Positions 25,826 through 34,716 of a DNA stretch of 64,000 nucleotides are shown piece by piece. Each line of letters opens with the position of its first letter. Within the stretch, counting starts at the first letter, position 1. The notes beneath the pieces are model-generated. The model was not told the DNA's origin and did no database searches. It saw nothing but the letters and a program-made list of their open reading frames with translations. The stretch comes from Streptomyces cyaneogriseus subsp. noncyanogenus (GTDB lineage Bacteria; Actinomycetota; Actinomycetes; Streptomycetales; Streptomycetaceae), in assembly GCF_000931445.1 (NCBI RefSeq), contig NZ_CP010849.1, positions 7,626,001 through 7,690,000 on the forward strand, given 5' to 3'. Made by a program: the position numbers and the translations under genes.

Positions 25826-26214
25826 GGCCTGGGAGCATATCGAGCGTTGATCGAAGCGGCGGCGATCCGCTCTGCGGACATGATGCCGGGGCGGGCAGGC
25901 GCCGAGGGGCGCGGAGGCCGGGGCGGACGCGCAGGGGAGGGGCCTGCCCTCGCGCGGACGGGTCCGGCCGCGCCGGGGCGCGCGACACCCTCATGGGATC
26001 CTGCTGCCGAGCAACCTCTGTGCGAAGGAGTCGGCCGTGGTGATGGGCATGGTTCTGGGCGACCTCCGCTCTCGCGCTTCGACGCGGGTGCGGTAACAGC
26101 GCCGCCTGCCTCACCAGTCCACGCCCGGCTAGCCGCCAGGCGGGCCGGTCTGCTCTGACCTCGTCGAAGTGCCCTCGGACCCCGCATCCGCACGTCGCAC
26201 ACGAGGAGCACCCG
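25826..26214. other. Intergenic region between LysR and truncated methyltransferase
   Basis: 389 bp that should hold the LysR promoter on one side and the promoter of the plus-strand gene on the other. GAGGAG precedes GTG 26215. I see no convincing gene; a 20-codon frame at 26037-26096 is too short to call. Confidence 0.5.
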
Positions 26215-26610
26215 GTGCCCACAGTCCACTGGGCCGACGGCCCCGTCCACCGTTTTGCCCGCTGGCACTCCGAGAACGGCACTCCCGCCCCGCGCCGGGT
26301 CGTCGTCGCCGACGACCGGACCAGGGCCGCCGACGCCTACCGCCTGGCCTGTGAGGGAACGGCCCTGCTCTGGCAGGGCGACTACCACGGCGCCCGCGGT
26401 CTGCTGCGCGCGTTCGGCCGCCGTCTCGACCGCAAGCCGTTCACGCAGGGGGCCGATCCCGCCACCTCCTTCCACCTCCACCGCCGCTTCCGCGGACACC
26501 GCGCCCGCGTCCTCGGCAAGGTGCTGGTGCTGCTGCGGGACGACTACACCCTGGGCCTGCGCAGAGCCCCGGACGTCCGTCTCGCCTGCCGGGAGGCGTA
26601 CGGCCCGCCG
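26215..26610 (+). pseudogene. N-terminal fragment of a SAM-dependent methyltransferase
   Basis: The first 132 codons from GTG 26215 (with GAGGAG before it) match the N-terminal region of a Streptomyces class I methyltransferase family: ALLWQGDYHGARGLLRAFGRRLD, RARVLGKVLVLLRDDYTLGLRRAPDVRLACREAYG. The expected continuation with the SAM-binding domain is missing. After about 26610 the frame becomes unrelated sequence and then runs out of phase through the next gene. The break lies 160 bp before the 764-aa secreted-protein gene, which suggests that a deletion or insertion joined the two. Confidence 0.72.
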
Positions 26611-26710
26611 CAAACCGACACGACTCCGCGCGGTCGGCCGGGCGGGCGCTGTAACGCTCCTGGGACACGAATGGCACACGTCAGACACACAACTCTCCCT
26701 CATCTGCGTA

Positions 26711-26758
26711 TTGTTAACCGCGTTCACAGCAAGGCAATTGAATGGCAGCGGTTAACAA
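26711..26758. promoter_or_regulatory. 11-bp perfect inverted repeat upstream of the 764-aa secreted protein
   Basis: TTGTTAACCGC (26711-26721) and GCGGTTAACAA (26748-26758) are exact inverted copies separated by 26 bp, in an AT-richer stretch. The second arm ends 12 bp before the GTG start. It could be a two-site operator or a leader hairpin close to the ribosome binding site. Confidence 0.7.
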
Positions 26759-26770
26759 GAGGGGGATCAG

Positions 26771-29065
26771 GTGTCTCATCACCTGCACAGAACCAGCCAT
26801 GCCCGGCGTCCCGGCACCACCCGCCGGACCGGGCGCACCGTCGCCGCCGCGGCCGTCGCCGCCGTCATCGCCTCGGGACTGGCGACGGTACTGCCGGCCA
26901 CGGCTCACGCGGCCGGAACCGGCGAAGTCCTGGTACCCGCGCCGGACGCCTACGGCGAGGGGACCGAGACGGTACTGGCGACCGGCAGCCAGGGCGTGCT
27001 GCACCGCGAGGGCGGCGGTTATCTCTGGACGACGACGTACAACCGCACCACCAAGGCCGTCCCGGCCCTCGACGGAGTGCCGCAGGACGCCATCGTGCGC
27101 ACCCACGACGAGTTCAACCGCGCCATCTACACCCGGCCGCGCGCGGACGGCGGCACGGACGTCGTACGGGTCGGCATCGAGGACGCCGCTTTCACCGGCA
27201 CCACCAGCCTGCCCGCGGCATACCTCAACCCGCGCTTCGCGGGCGGCTGGACGCTGGCCACCGTCGACCAGGGCGACGGGACGTACCAGCTGCGCGTGGC
27301 GCGCGGCGGGGACCCGGCGAACGACCCGGTCGTGCAACTGCCCGCCGGAGCCACCACCGGAGCCGAGCCCGTGCTGTTCGGCTCGTACTCCAACCAGCTC
27401 GTCATCGGCTGGCGCAATGCCGACGGCACCCCGGGCCACGGCGTCCTCACCGCGTACAACGGCAAGGTCGTCCCGCTGCCGGTGACCGGCGAGGCGAGCA
27501 GCTTCCGGATCACACAGAACACCGTGAGCTGGTTCTCCCGCGACGGGGAGCCCGGAGTGCGGGTCATGCCGCGGGGCAGCACGGCCGCCCCGCGCGTCGT
27601 GCCGCTCGCCACGCGGTCCGCCGACAGCGAGGTCACGTCCTACGTGGTGGGCGACAACGTGCTCTGGTACGAGGGCGACGGCGGCCCGCTGCACCTCACC
27701 CCCTTCGCCGGGGCGGAGACCGAGCGGATCCTCCTGAGCGACGTCGAGCAGGCGTTCCTGCGCGCCGAGGGCGAGGGTTCGCTGGTCGCGCTCGGCAAGG
27801 ACCCCGACGGCAAGCGCGCCGTGCACCTGTTCCACGTGAACGGACTGGAACTCGTCTCCGACCTGCCGCTGCGTCAGGTGCCGCGGGCCAAGACGGCGGA
27901 CGGCGCGATCGAAGCGCTGACCCTCGACCGGGGACGGCTTCGGTACGCCAACTCCCTCGACGGTGAGCGGACGCTGCACGGCAAGGACGTCGGCACCGGC
28001 CTCGACCCGGCGGACGGCCCGGCCCTCGCCGACTTCCCCGGCCTCCGGGCGGACCGCTTCGCCGACGGCACCGACGAAGGACTGGCCAGGCTGGTCGCCG
28101 ACCCGGAGACCGGCGCCGACGTGCTGGTGACCGGCGACGACCCCGAGCACCCGGCGGACAGCTTCCCGCTGCCGGGCACCGACGGCCGGATCGTCGACGC
28201 GGCACCCGAGTTCGTCCTGTACGAGGCGGGCGGACGGCAGTACGTCGTGGACACCGCCCGCGACCTCGTCGTCCGCGAGCAGCCCGCGCAGGCCGCAGTA
28301 CTGGAGCAGAAGAGGCTGTTCAAGCCGGCGCTGAACAGCCCCGGCACGGTCAAGGTGATCAACCTGCGCTCCGGCAGGGTGACCGGGACCACCGACCTGG
28401 GCTCCGCCTGCGTCCCCGACGAACTCCAGCACAGCGGCACCCTGCTGTACTGGGCCTGCGCCGCGAAGGGCACGGCGGGGGTCCGCGACCTGGCGACCGG
28501 CCACACCTTCCCGGCCCCGGCGTCCGGCGTCCTGCTGGGCGACCGCTTCACGGCCCACCGCGACGCGTCCGGCGCTCTGCGCCTCACGGCCCTGCGGACG
28601 GATGGCACCACGGCCGACCTCGGTACCGTCACGGGCCTGAAGCAGACCGCGGACGGCGACGGGCGCGGCACCACCTGGACCCTCGACGCCGGCGCCGGCA
28701 AGCTCGCCTGGGTCGACGCGGACGACACCGTCCACGTCACCGCACCGCAGCACGAGGTGTCCGCGCTGCGCGTCGCCCGCACCGCCGCCCCCCGGGAACC
28801 GGCCGGTGAGTGGGCCGCCGCCTGGTGGCTCTCCAAGCCCGCCGCGTCCTGGCGGGTGACGCTCACCCGCCGCGCGACCGGCGAGGTCGTCCGCACCTGG
28901 ACGGGCGGGGAAGCGCGCAGCGCGGTACGGATCGCCTGGGACGGAACGTCCGGCTCGGGCACCCCGGTCCCGGCCGGCGGCTACACCTGGCGGCTGACCG
29001 CCACCCCGGCGGACGGCACGGGCCCGGACGCGACGGCCTCCGGCGTCGTCGAGGTCACCGGCTGA
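26771..29065 (+). CDS. Large secreted protein with propeller-like body and C-terminal FlgD-type Ig domain
   Basis: 764 residues from GTG 26771, with AGAGGGGG just upstream. The signal peptide has a basic start (RRPGTTRRTGR), a hydrophobic core and cleavage near AHAAG (residue about 48). The body repeats short beta-strand blocks with Gly/Asp turns (NQLVIGWRNADGTPGHG, GDNVLWYEGDGG, LYWACAAKG), consistent with a beta-propeller. The last 80 residues end in PVPAGGYTWRLTATPADG, a FlgD-like Ig domain. No catalytic motif is evident. It is monocistronic; regulation may involve the inverted repeat upstream. Confidence 0.85.
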   Translation: MSHHLHRTSHARRPGTTRRTGRTVAAAAVAAVIASGLATVLPATAHAAGTGEVLVPAPDAYGEGTETVLATGSQGVLHREGGGYLWTTTYNRTTKAVPALDGVPQDAIVRTHDEFNRAIYTRPRADGGTDVVRVGIEDAAFTGTTSLPAAYLNPRFAGGWTLATVDQGDGTYQLRVARGGDPANDPVVQLPAGATTGAEPVLFGSYSNQLVIGWRNADGTPGHGVLTAYNGKVVPLPVTGEASSFRITQNTVSWFSRDGEPGVRVMPRGSTAAPRVVPLATRSADSEVTSYVVGDNVLWYEGDGGPLHLTPFAGAETERILLSDVEQAFLRAEGEGSLVALGKDPDGKRAVHLFHVNGLELVSDLPLRQVPRAKTADGAIEALTLDRGRLRYANSLDGERTLHGKDVGTGLDPADGPALADFPGLRADRFADGTDEGLARLVADPETGADVLVTGDDPEHPADSFPLPGTDGRIVDAAPEFVLYEAGGRQYVVDTARDLVVREQPAQAAVLEQKRLFKPALNSPGTVKVINLRSGRVTGTTDLGSACVPDELQHSGTLLYWACAAKGTAGVRDLATGHTFPAPASGVLLGDRFTAHRDASGALRLTALRTDGTTADLGTVTGLKQTADGDGRGTTWTLDAGAGKLAWVDADDTVHVTAPQHEVSALRVARTAAPREPAGEWAAAWWLSKPAASWRVTLTRRATGEVVRTWTGGEARSAVRIAWDGTSGSGTPVPAGGYTWRLTATPADGTGPDATASGVVEVTG

Positions 29066-29080
29066 GCCGGTACCGCGCAC

Positions 29081-29126
29081 GCGCCGGCCCCCTCCCCGAG
29101 GCTGTCTGCGGGGAGGGGGCCGGCGC
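29081..29126. terminator. Strong bidirectional terminator
   Basis: A perfect 17-bp GC stem (29081-29097 with 29110-29126) and a 12-nt loop sit between two convergent genes, the 764-aa protein and the SapA-like gene. Confidence 0.85.
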
Positions 29127-29158
29127 CCCGTGGGCCGTCCGCCCGGCCGAGCGGCGGA

Positions 29159-29608
29159 TCAGCGGGTGAAGGTGACCCGGTGCTCCTTCAGGGCGGCGCA
29201 ATTGGAGCCGTAGACCTGCACGTACACGTTGCCGATGCTGCCGCCCCAGTCGACGCAGTGGCCCTTGCCGTAGACGTAGGTCGGCCCCGCGTACGACGTG
29301 TACCGCCCGTAGTCCTCGTCCTGCTCCTCCGTGTCCGGGACGAAGACCCACGCGGACATGTCGATGGCCGTGCCCGGGTTGGTGCGGATGGTCGCGACGC
29401 AGTTCCTGCCGTTCGAGGCGTTGTACGTCAGGTAGACGGTGCCCAGGGAGCCGACGGGCGCCGAGTTCACGGTCTTGTAGCCGCTTCCGCACGCCTCCTG
29501 CGGTGTGGCGTCGGCCGCCGCCGAGGCGGGCGCCGCCAGGGCGGTCGTGGCCCCCACCGAGAGGGCCGCCAGCGCGGCACCGGCCAGAACAGAACGAGTA
29601 AACCTCAT
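29159..29608 (-). CDS. SapA-like spore-associated secreted protein
   Basis: 149 residues from ATG 29608 after a GGGGGAA site. The signal peptide (MRFTRSVLAGAALAALSVGATTALAAPASA) is followed by a mature part with ACGSGYKTVNSAPVG, TVYLTYNASNGRNC, YTSYAGPTYVYGKGHCVDW and YGSNC, the pattern of Streptomyces spore-associated protein A. Four Cys would form two disulfides. SapA proteins are found on spores; the molecular role is unknown. It is monocistronic. Confidence 0.82.
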   Translation of the reverse strand: MRFTRSVLAGAALAALSVGATTALAAPASAAADATPQEACGSGYKTVNSAPVGSLGTVYLTYNASNGRNCVATIRTNPGTAIDMSAWVFVPDTEEQDEDYGRYTSYAGPTYVYGKGHCVDWGGSIGNVYVQVYGSNCAALKEHRVTFTR

Positions 29609-30129
29609 TTTTTCCCCCTTTTCCCCTCCTGGAGGTGTTTCCTCCTGTCTGGTGTGACCCACAGGGCATCCGAATGGTTGTGTCCCTTTGGGGGGAAGGT
29701 TCCGCACCCGGCCTTTTGGTACGAGATCCGCGGCTCACCCGGCCTGTGGCCTCGCGGTACGGCGCGGCGCGGGCCGTGCGGGCCGGTCACGGCCGGGTGG
29801 CATGGCGCCTCGGCCCGGGTGAAGACGAGCGTTTCCGCGTCCGGCCGCTCCGTACGGGAGGACTTCGCGGCGGCGGCCGCGGCCGCCCCGGCCGGCCGGG
29901 AGGGTGAAGGATGCGGACGACGGGTCCGCTCCCGGTCCGGCCAGGGCAGCCGCGCAGTCAGGCTACGGCGGCCGGATCCGCTCGGCATGTCGGCCGCCGG
30001 GCCACTCCTGCGTCTGCGGCCCGCGCGCCCGGCGCCCCGGGGAACGGGCTCGCCGTCCCGCGCCGCCGCGAGCGCGGGCAAGCGTGAGCGGGAGTCATGC
30101 AGGGGAACGCGGGTGCGAACGTTGCTAGC
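29609..30129. other. Intergenic region between the SapA-like and ABC-F genes
   Basis: 521 bp with divergent genes on either side, so it should carry both promoters. It is rich in CCGG and GCC runs, and I see no gene or obvious promoter hexamers apart from the leader that begins at 30130. Confidence 0.5.
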
Positions 30130-30183
30130 ATGGCTCACATGGCACGAGGTATCTGGTCGCAGAAGGTCCGAGCCGCCCGCTGA
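30130..30183 (+). CDS. Putative leader peptide of the ABC-F gene
   Basis: An ATG at 30130 opens a 17-residue frame, MAHMARGIWSQKVRAAR, ending in TGA at 30181-30183, 100 bp before the ABC-F start. The stop codon lies inside the loop of a hairpin (30172-30190). Streptomyces ABC-F resistance genes such as lmrC are known to be controlled by attenuation with an upstream small ORF; this has the same layout. There is no clear ribosome site, so translation might be leaderless or start at the second ATG (30139). Confidence 0.55.
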   Translation: MAHMARGIWSQKVRAAR

Positions 30184-30237
30184 CGGCGGCGCCTTCCTTC
30201 TGCTGAATCCGCGCTCGCCGTCCCGGTTCCTTCCGGG
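30172..30237 (+). promoter_or_regulatory. Candidate attenuator in the ABC-F leader
   Basis: Hairpin 1: GCCGCC (30172-30177) pairs with GGCGGC (30185-30190), straddling the leader-peptide stop and followed by a pyrimidine-rich CCTTCCTTCTG. Hairpin 2: CCCGG (30222-30226) pairs with CCGGG (30233-30237). A ribosome stalled on the leader would cover hairpin 1, which suits antibiotic-induced antitermination. This is a structural inference by eye. Confidence 0.5.
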
Positions 30238-30283
30238 CGGCCGCTTTCCGCTGCCCGGCTCACTGCGAGCTGCGGAGCATCCG

Positions 30284-31987
30284 TTGAACCTCACCCCCGA
30301 CCCTCACGCCACGTTCTCCTCGCCCGTCCGAGCGGGCGGCGGCGCACATCTCCGTGCCGAGGCCGTCACCGTCACCCGCGGATCCCGGCGACTCCTGAAC
30401 GACGTCACGGTCACCGTCTCCGCCCGGTCGCGGATCGCCGTCGTCGGCGAGAACGGCCGCGGCAAGACGACGCTGCTGCACGTCCTCGCCGGACTGATCC
30501 CGCCCGACGAGGGCACCGTGCACCGGGCCGGCACCGTCGGCCTGGCCCGCCAGGAACTGTCCACGCGGGACGGCGCGACCGTGGGCACCCTGACGTCCGA
30601 GGCGCTGGCCGCCTCGCTCGCGGCCCTCGCCGCGCTGGAAGAGGCGACCCTCGACCTGGCCGAGGGCGCCCCCGGCGCCGGCGAGCGGTACGCCACCGCG
30701 CTGGACGCGGCCACCCGGCTCGACGCGTGGGACGCCGAGCGCCGTGTCGACGTCGCTCTGGAAGCCCTCGGCGCCTGCACCGACCGCGACCGCCCCCTGG
30801 CGACGCTGTCGGTCGGGCAGCGCTACCGGGTCCGGCTGGCCTGCCTGCTCGGTGCCCGGCACGACATCCTGCTGCTGGACGAGCCGACCAACCACCTCGA
30901 CGCCGGGGGACTGGACTTCCTGACCCGCAGTCTGCGCGAGCACGACGGCGGACTCGCCGTCGTCAGTCACGACCGCGCGCTGCTGCGCGATGTCGCGGAC
31001 CGGTTCCTCGACCTCGACCCGACACGCGACGGGAAGCCGCGTCTGTACGCCGGCGGCTACGACGCCTGGCAGGACGCCCGGCGCCGTGAGCGAGAGCGCT
31101 GGGAGCAGGACCACGAACAACAGCAGGCCGAGCACCGGCGGTTGCAGGAGACGGTGGCGAAGGCCCGCGACCGGCTCTCCACCGGCTGGCGGCCGGAGAA
31201 GGGAACCGGAAAGCACCAGCGCCAGTCCCGCGCACCGGGCGTGGTGCAGGCCCTGAACCGGCAGCAGAACGCCCTGGCAGCGCACCGGGTCGACGTGCCG
31301 GAGCCGCCGCCGGTGTTGCGCTGGCCGTACCTGGGTGTCCGGCCGGGTGCGCCGCAGGTGCGGGCGCACGGCGTCGCGGTCGGCGGTCGGCTGGCCGGCC
31401 CGGTCGACCTCACCCTCGACGGCGGCGACCGGCTGCTCGTCACCGGGCCGAACGGTGCCGGGAAGTCCACGCTGCTCGCGGTGCTGGCCGGTGCCCTCCG
31501 GCCCACAGACGGGCACGTCCGGACGGCGCACGGGGCACGGATCGTCCGGGTCACCCAGGAGACCGCCGAGCAGGATCCCTCACTCACCGCCCGGGAGGTG
31601 CACGCCCGCCACGTGGGGCGGCTGGTGGCCCGCGGGGAGCTCCGCGACGCCGAGGCCGTCCCGCTCGGGGCGTTTGGGCTGCTGGACTCCGAGGCGATGC
31701 GCACACCGGTCGGGCGGATGTCCCAGGGGCAGCGGCGGCGCCTCGACCTGGCCCTGGCACTGGCCGGGCGGCCCGGGCTGATCCTGCTCGACGAGCCGAC
31801 CAACCACCTGTCCTCCGCGCTGGTCGACGAGCTGACCGAGGCGATCCGGGCCACGAGCGCCGCCGTCGTCGTCGCCACGCACGACCGGCAGTTGCTGCGG
31901 GACCTCGCGGACTGGCCGCGCCTGGAGGTGGGCGACTCCCCGGCACCGCGCGTCCGCTCCCACGCGACCCGCTCGCCGGGTGGGTGA
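30284..31987 (+). CDS. ABC-F ATPase, antibiotic-resistance (ribosome protection) type
   Basis: 567 residues from TTG 30284, with GCGGAG 7 nt upstream. There are two nucleotide-binding domains in one chain and no membrane helices: Walker A1 GENGRGKTT (55-63), signature LSVGQ (175-179), Walker B1 LLLDEPTNH (196-204); a charged linker at about 260-340; Walker A2 GPNGAGKST (388-396), signature MSQGQ and LILLDEPTNHL. This is the TlrC/OleB/LmrC-type layout of actinobacterial ABC-F proteins that dislodge ribosome-targeting antibiotics. No antibiotic cluster surrounds it, so it may give resistance to external drugs. A leader ORF and hairpins lie upstream. Confidence 0.92.
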   Translation: MNLTPDPHATFSSPVRAGGGAHLRAEAVTVTRGSRRLLNDVTVTVSARSRIAVVGENGRGKTTLLHVLAGLIPPDEGTVHRAGTVGLARQELSTRDGATVGTLTSEALAASLAALAALEEATLDLAEGAPGAGERYATALDAATRLDAWDAERRVDVALEALGACTDRDRPLATLSVGQRYRVRLACLLGARHDILLLDEPTNHLDAGGLDFLTRSLREHDGGLAVVSHDRALLRDVADRFLDLDPTRDGKPRLYAGGYDAWQDARRRERERWEQDHEQQQAEHRRLQETVAKARDRLSTGWRPEKGTGKHQRQSRAPGVVQALNRQQNALAAHRVDVPEPPPVLRWPYLGVRPGAPQVRAHGVAVGGRLAGPVDLTLDGGDRLLVTGPNGAGKSTLLAVLAGALRPTDGHVRTAHGARIVRVTQETAEQDPSLTAREVHARHVGRLVARGELRDAEAVPLGAFGLLDSEAMRTPVGRMSQGQRRRLDLALALAGRPGLILLDEPTNHLSSALVDELTEAIRATSAAVVVATHDRQLLRDLADWPRLEVGDSPAPRVRSHATRSPGG

Positions 31988-32037
31988 ACCCACCGGCCGG
32001 TACGGGGAGGAGACAGACCGCGGCGCCTGTCGCTCGA

Positions 32038-32066
32038 CGGTCCTCGGCGTACGGCGCCGAGGACCG
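32038..32066. terminator. Terminator between the ABC-F and kinase-like genes
   Basis: A perfect 12-bp stem (32038-32049 with 32055-32066) with a 5-nt loop sits between convergent genes, 50 bp after the ABC-F stop. Confidence 0.8.
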
Positions 32067-32211
32067 ACACGGCATCCGGTGGCGCCGCCCAGGACGCGAC
32101 GGCGCGGCTTCGTCCAGGGGGATCGGTAGGCCGCCGTCGGCGTTCGGCGTGCCCGGCGGGGTCGCACCCCGCACAGGCACACGTCGGACACGGGCCGCCG
32201 GCCCCGGGCCT

Positions 32212-33294
32212 TCACGCCCCCGCCGCCGACGTGCCGGCCAGGGCCCGCCGGATCTCCGCCGCGGGGAACGGAGTGCGCTTGCTCCGCCTGAGCAGCCGGT
32301 GGTGGAAATCGTCCAGGACGACGGCGTGCGGGGCATGACGGTCGATGATGGCGCGGAGGCCGGGGGGAACTCCGTCGGGCCGGCGGCCGTCGACCCACTC
32401 CCGCAGGAACGTTCCGTGATCCGCGCCACCCCGTACGTCGTCGGGCAGATGGTGGCGCAGCAGGTGGCTCGGTGCGTAGGAGCGGTCGTACACAAGGTGA
32501 TCGGAGAGGAAGGCGGCCTCGTCCGCCGACAGTTGGAAGTCGCGGCTCGACGCGAGCCCGAAGTCTGCGAAGTACACCTGCCGCCCGTCGGTCAGCAGGT
32601 TGGCGAAGTGCGCGTCGAAGTGGACCAGTCCGCGCGCGCTCATGAACCGCGTCCCCTCCAGCAGCGCGTCCTCCGCCCACCGGTAGACCGATTCGTCCGC
32701 GGCCTCCGGCCGGGACGCCTCACGGTGGCCGCCGAGCCACGCGGCGAGCGTGTGGGGCACGTGCTCCAGGAAGAGGACCAAGCTGTGGGAGGACCTCCCG
32801 ATGGCCTCCAGCCGACGGCGTACGGCTGATGAGCCCTCCCAATGGGCGACGGCGTCCTCGACACCCCCGAAGGCGTCGGTGAAGCCGGTCGGAGGGCTGT
32901 CCGGCAGTACCCGCCAGTGGTACAGCAACGGGAAGCCCGCGTACCGGTTCTCCAGTACCCAGCCCGTCGTCATGACGTGCGCGGCCAGTTCACGCCAGGC
33001 GCCGAACCCCGCCGACCCCGCCCCGTACTGGTAGAAGAGGGGCAGTCCGAAGAGGTTGGCGGTCGAGCGCACATGCTCCGGCCGCAACTCGAGGTCCGTC
33101 AGCGGCACCCGTTTGACGAAGACACGTGTTCCCTCCACCTCCAATTCCGCCGACCTGCCGCCGATACCGGTTCCCAGCTCGGGCGCGGCGGCGACCGCCT
33201 GCCGGAGCTGACGGTCGCCGTACAGGGACAGCCGTGACCCGACGGCCGCGTAAGCGGAGACTCGCGAGGCATGCCCCGACTCGGTCACATCCAT
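32212..33294 (-). CDS. Protein kinase-like phosphotransferase
   Basis: 360 residues. Kinase core motifs are present: Lys in TRVFVKRVPL near residue 61, the catalytic loop GLVHFDAHFANLL near residue 226 (HxDxxxxN pattern) and YFADFGLASS as the Mg-binding DFG motif. There is no glycine-rich loop of the classic type and no membrane segment. It may phosphorylate a small molecule or a protein; both occur in this fold. It has no operon partner and ends at the terminator shared with ABC-F. Confidence 0.75.
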   Translation of the reverse strand: MDVTESGHASRVSAYAAVGSRLSLYGDRQLRQAVAAAPELGTGIGGRSAELEVEGTRVFVKRVPLTDLELRPEHVRSTANLFGLPLFYQYGAGSAGFGAWRELAAHVMTTGWVLENRYAGFPLLYHWRVLPDSPPTGFTDAFGGVEDAVAHWEGSSAVRRRLEAIGRSSHSLVLFLEHVPHTLAAWLGGHREASRPEAADESVYRWAEDALLEGTRFMSARGLVHFDAHFANLLTDGRQVYFADFGLASSRDFQLSADEAAFLSDHLVYDRSYAPSHLLRHHLPDDVRGGADHGTFLREWVDGRRPDGVPPGLRAIIDRHAPHAVVLDDFHHRLLRRSKRTPFPAAEIRRALAGTSAAGA

Positions 33295-34073
33295 CGGCGT
33301 CTCCCGACTGCTGCTCCGGCATTGTGTCGATCATGCCGGCGCCCGGCCGACGCGGCCGGGTTCGGCCGGGCAGGGGGCACCCGGGTCGACCGCCGGGTGT
33401 CGCGTGGTCGCGGCCCCGGCGCTCGGTGGCAAGGCGGTGGCCGGGGCATGGCGAGGGATCGCCCCTGCCCGGTGGAAACCGGGCCCGTTTCGGCTAGCCT
33501 GCGCGTCTCACATCACTCCGAGAGGGAGGAAGTTCGGATGTGTTGCGAAGACAGCCGTTACCCCCGAGTCGGCGGGGCTGGGGCCCATCACCCGCAGTCG
33601 GGTCCTCCCCGAGGGGGTGATCCGGGCGGAGAACGTCATCGATTCGGCACCAGCGACCGCGAGGGCTTCACGCACACGCTGGACGGCCGCACGCTCCGCG
33701 GCCGAAGCCCGTCCACGCGACCGGACCCCGGAGGACGACCTCCAGCCGTCTCGGCCGACAGCACCGGCGAAGCACGCGGTGCCGTCCTCGCTCCTTGCCT
33801 CCGCCCCGTCCACCCACACGCGCAACAACGGAGCCCACGACTCGAAGGATTTCAGGGCCCCTGGGACCTCCGTTCGCGCGGGTCTCCTCAGCGCGGGCGG
33901 AGGATTTTCCGGATGGTACGTGCGTGTCCCACACTGTCGAGCACGGCGACACTGCCAAGTCGAAGCAGAAGGGGCAACGGAAGTCGGAGTAATGCCTCAA
34001 CAGCACCGATGAGGAAGATGCATGATGATCGGCCGAAATCTGGACGATCGCGGCAAAAGCCACAGGACAGGAT
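33295..34073. other. Non-assigned region, possibly a decayed toxin upstream of an immunity gene
   Basis: No frame here has a recognisable domain. A ribosome site GGGAGGAAG precedes ATG 33538, but the good-looking codon use moves between frames: one frame around 33540-33800, another around 33900-33992 ending at TAA 33992. That pattern suggests a frameshifted gene. Its position directly before a SUKH-4 immunity gene makes a degraded polymorphic-toxin C-terminus plausible but unproven. Confidence 0.3.
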
Positions 34074-34706
34074 ATGCCCAAGCTTGTAGACCGCTCGATG
34101 ATGGAGTCGGTCTTCCCTCCGGAAAATCTTCAGATTTGGGAGATAGGAAAGCTGCCCGCTGGAATCTGCGAGTCTGCCCGTTCGGTTCTGACCGACGTCG
34201 GCCTCCCGCACGACCGCAACTCCTTCTTCCGGCTTGACGGCTGGCTCTTGGAAGGGGAGAACCCACCCAACACGTTTCGTCGGTGTGCAGAGCTAGATTA
34301 CTTCTGCCGATACCGGGACGTGCCGACGGGCTGGGAAGACTGGCTCGTCATGGGAGAGATCTTCTACGATGTCGTAGCTCTGGACCCCACGTCCGGGTTG
34401 GTGTACTGCCTGCCGGACGGCGAGTATCGGGCGATGCTGCTGAATCAGAGCCTCGAATCCTTTGTCTACTTCACCTACCTGCTCGAAGGTGAGCGTCCCA
34501 ACTACGACTTCTCGGTGTCGGACGAAATACCCGACTCGGAAGGCGTGGCCATCTCTCTGCGGGAGAGGATGGTTCATGCCGACCCGCTTCCCTTCGAGGG
34601 GACGGAGCCCGCTTGGTCGGAGAATTTCGATTGGGAGACCGAAGAAGCACCTCAAATGCCGACATGGGACGTGGTACTTTCGAACGTATATGACTCCGTC
34701 GGCTGA
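34074..34706 (+). CDS. SUKH-4 family immunity protein
   Basis: 210 residues. SUKH-4 features include an aromatic/acidic core with LVMGEIFYDVVALDPTSGLVYCLPDGEYRAMLLNQSLESFVYFTYLLE and FRLDGWLLEG. SUKH proteins neutralise polymorphic toxins, usually nucleases or deaminases encoded just upstream. The nucleotide composition (ATA, TTG, AGA and CTA codons) is less GC-rich than its neighbours, a sign of transfer. No intact toxin gene is adjacent, so it appears to be an orphan. The ribosome site (ACAGGAT) is weak. Confidence 0.8.
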   Translation: MPKLVDRSMMESVFPPENLQIWEIGKLPAGICESARSVLTDVGLPHDRNSFFRLDGWLLEGENPPNTFRRCAELDYFCRYRDVPTGWEDWLVMGEIFYDVVALDPTSGLVYCLPDGEYRAMLLNQSLESFVYFTYLLEGERPNYDFSVSDEIPDSEGVAISLRERMVHADPLPFEGTEPAWSENFDWETEEAPQMPTWDVVLSNVYDSVG

Positions 34707-34716
34707 CACGGCTAAA

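Noticed and set aside
26037..26096. A 20-codon frame (GTG start, GGAG-like site) before the truncated methyltransferase
   Set aside because: It has no conservation evidence, no hairpin or coupling to the next gene, and its length is within chance expectation.
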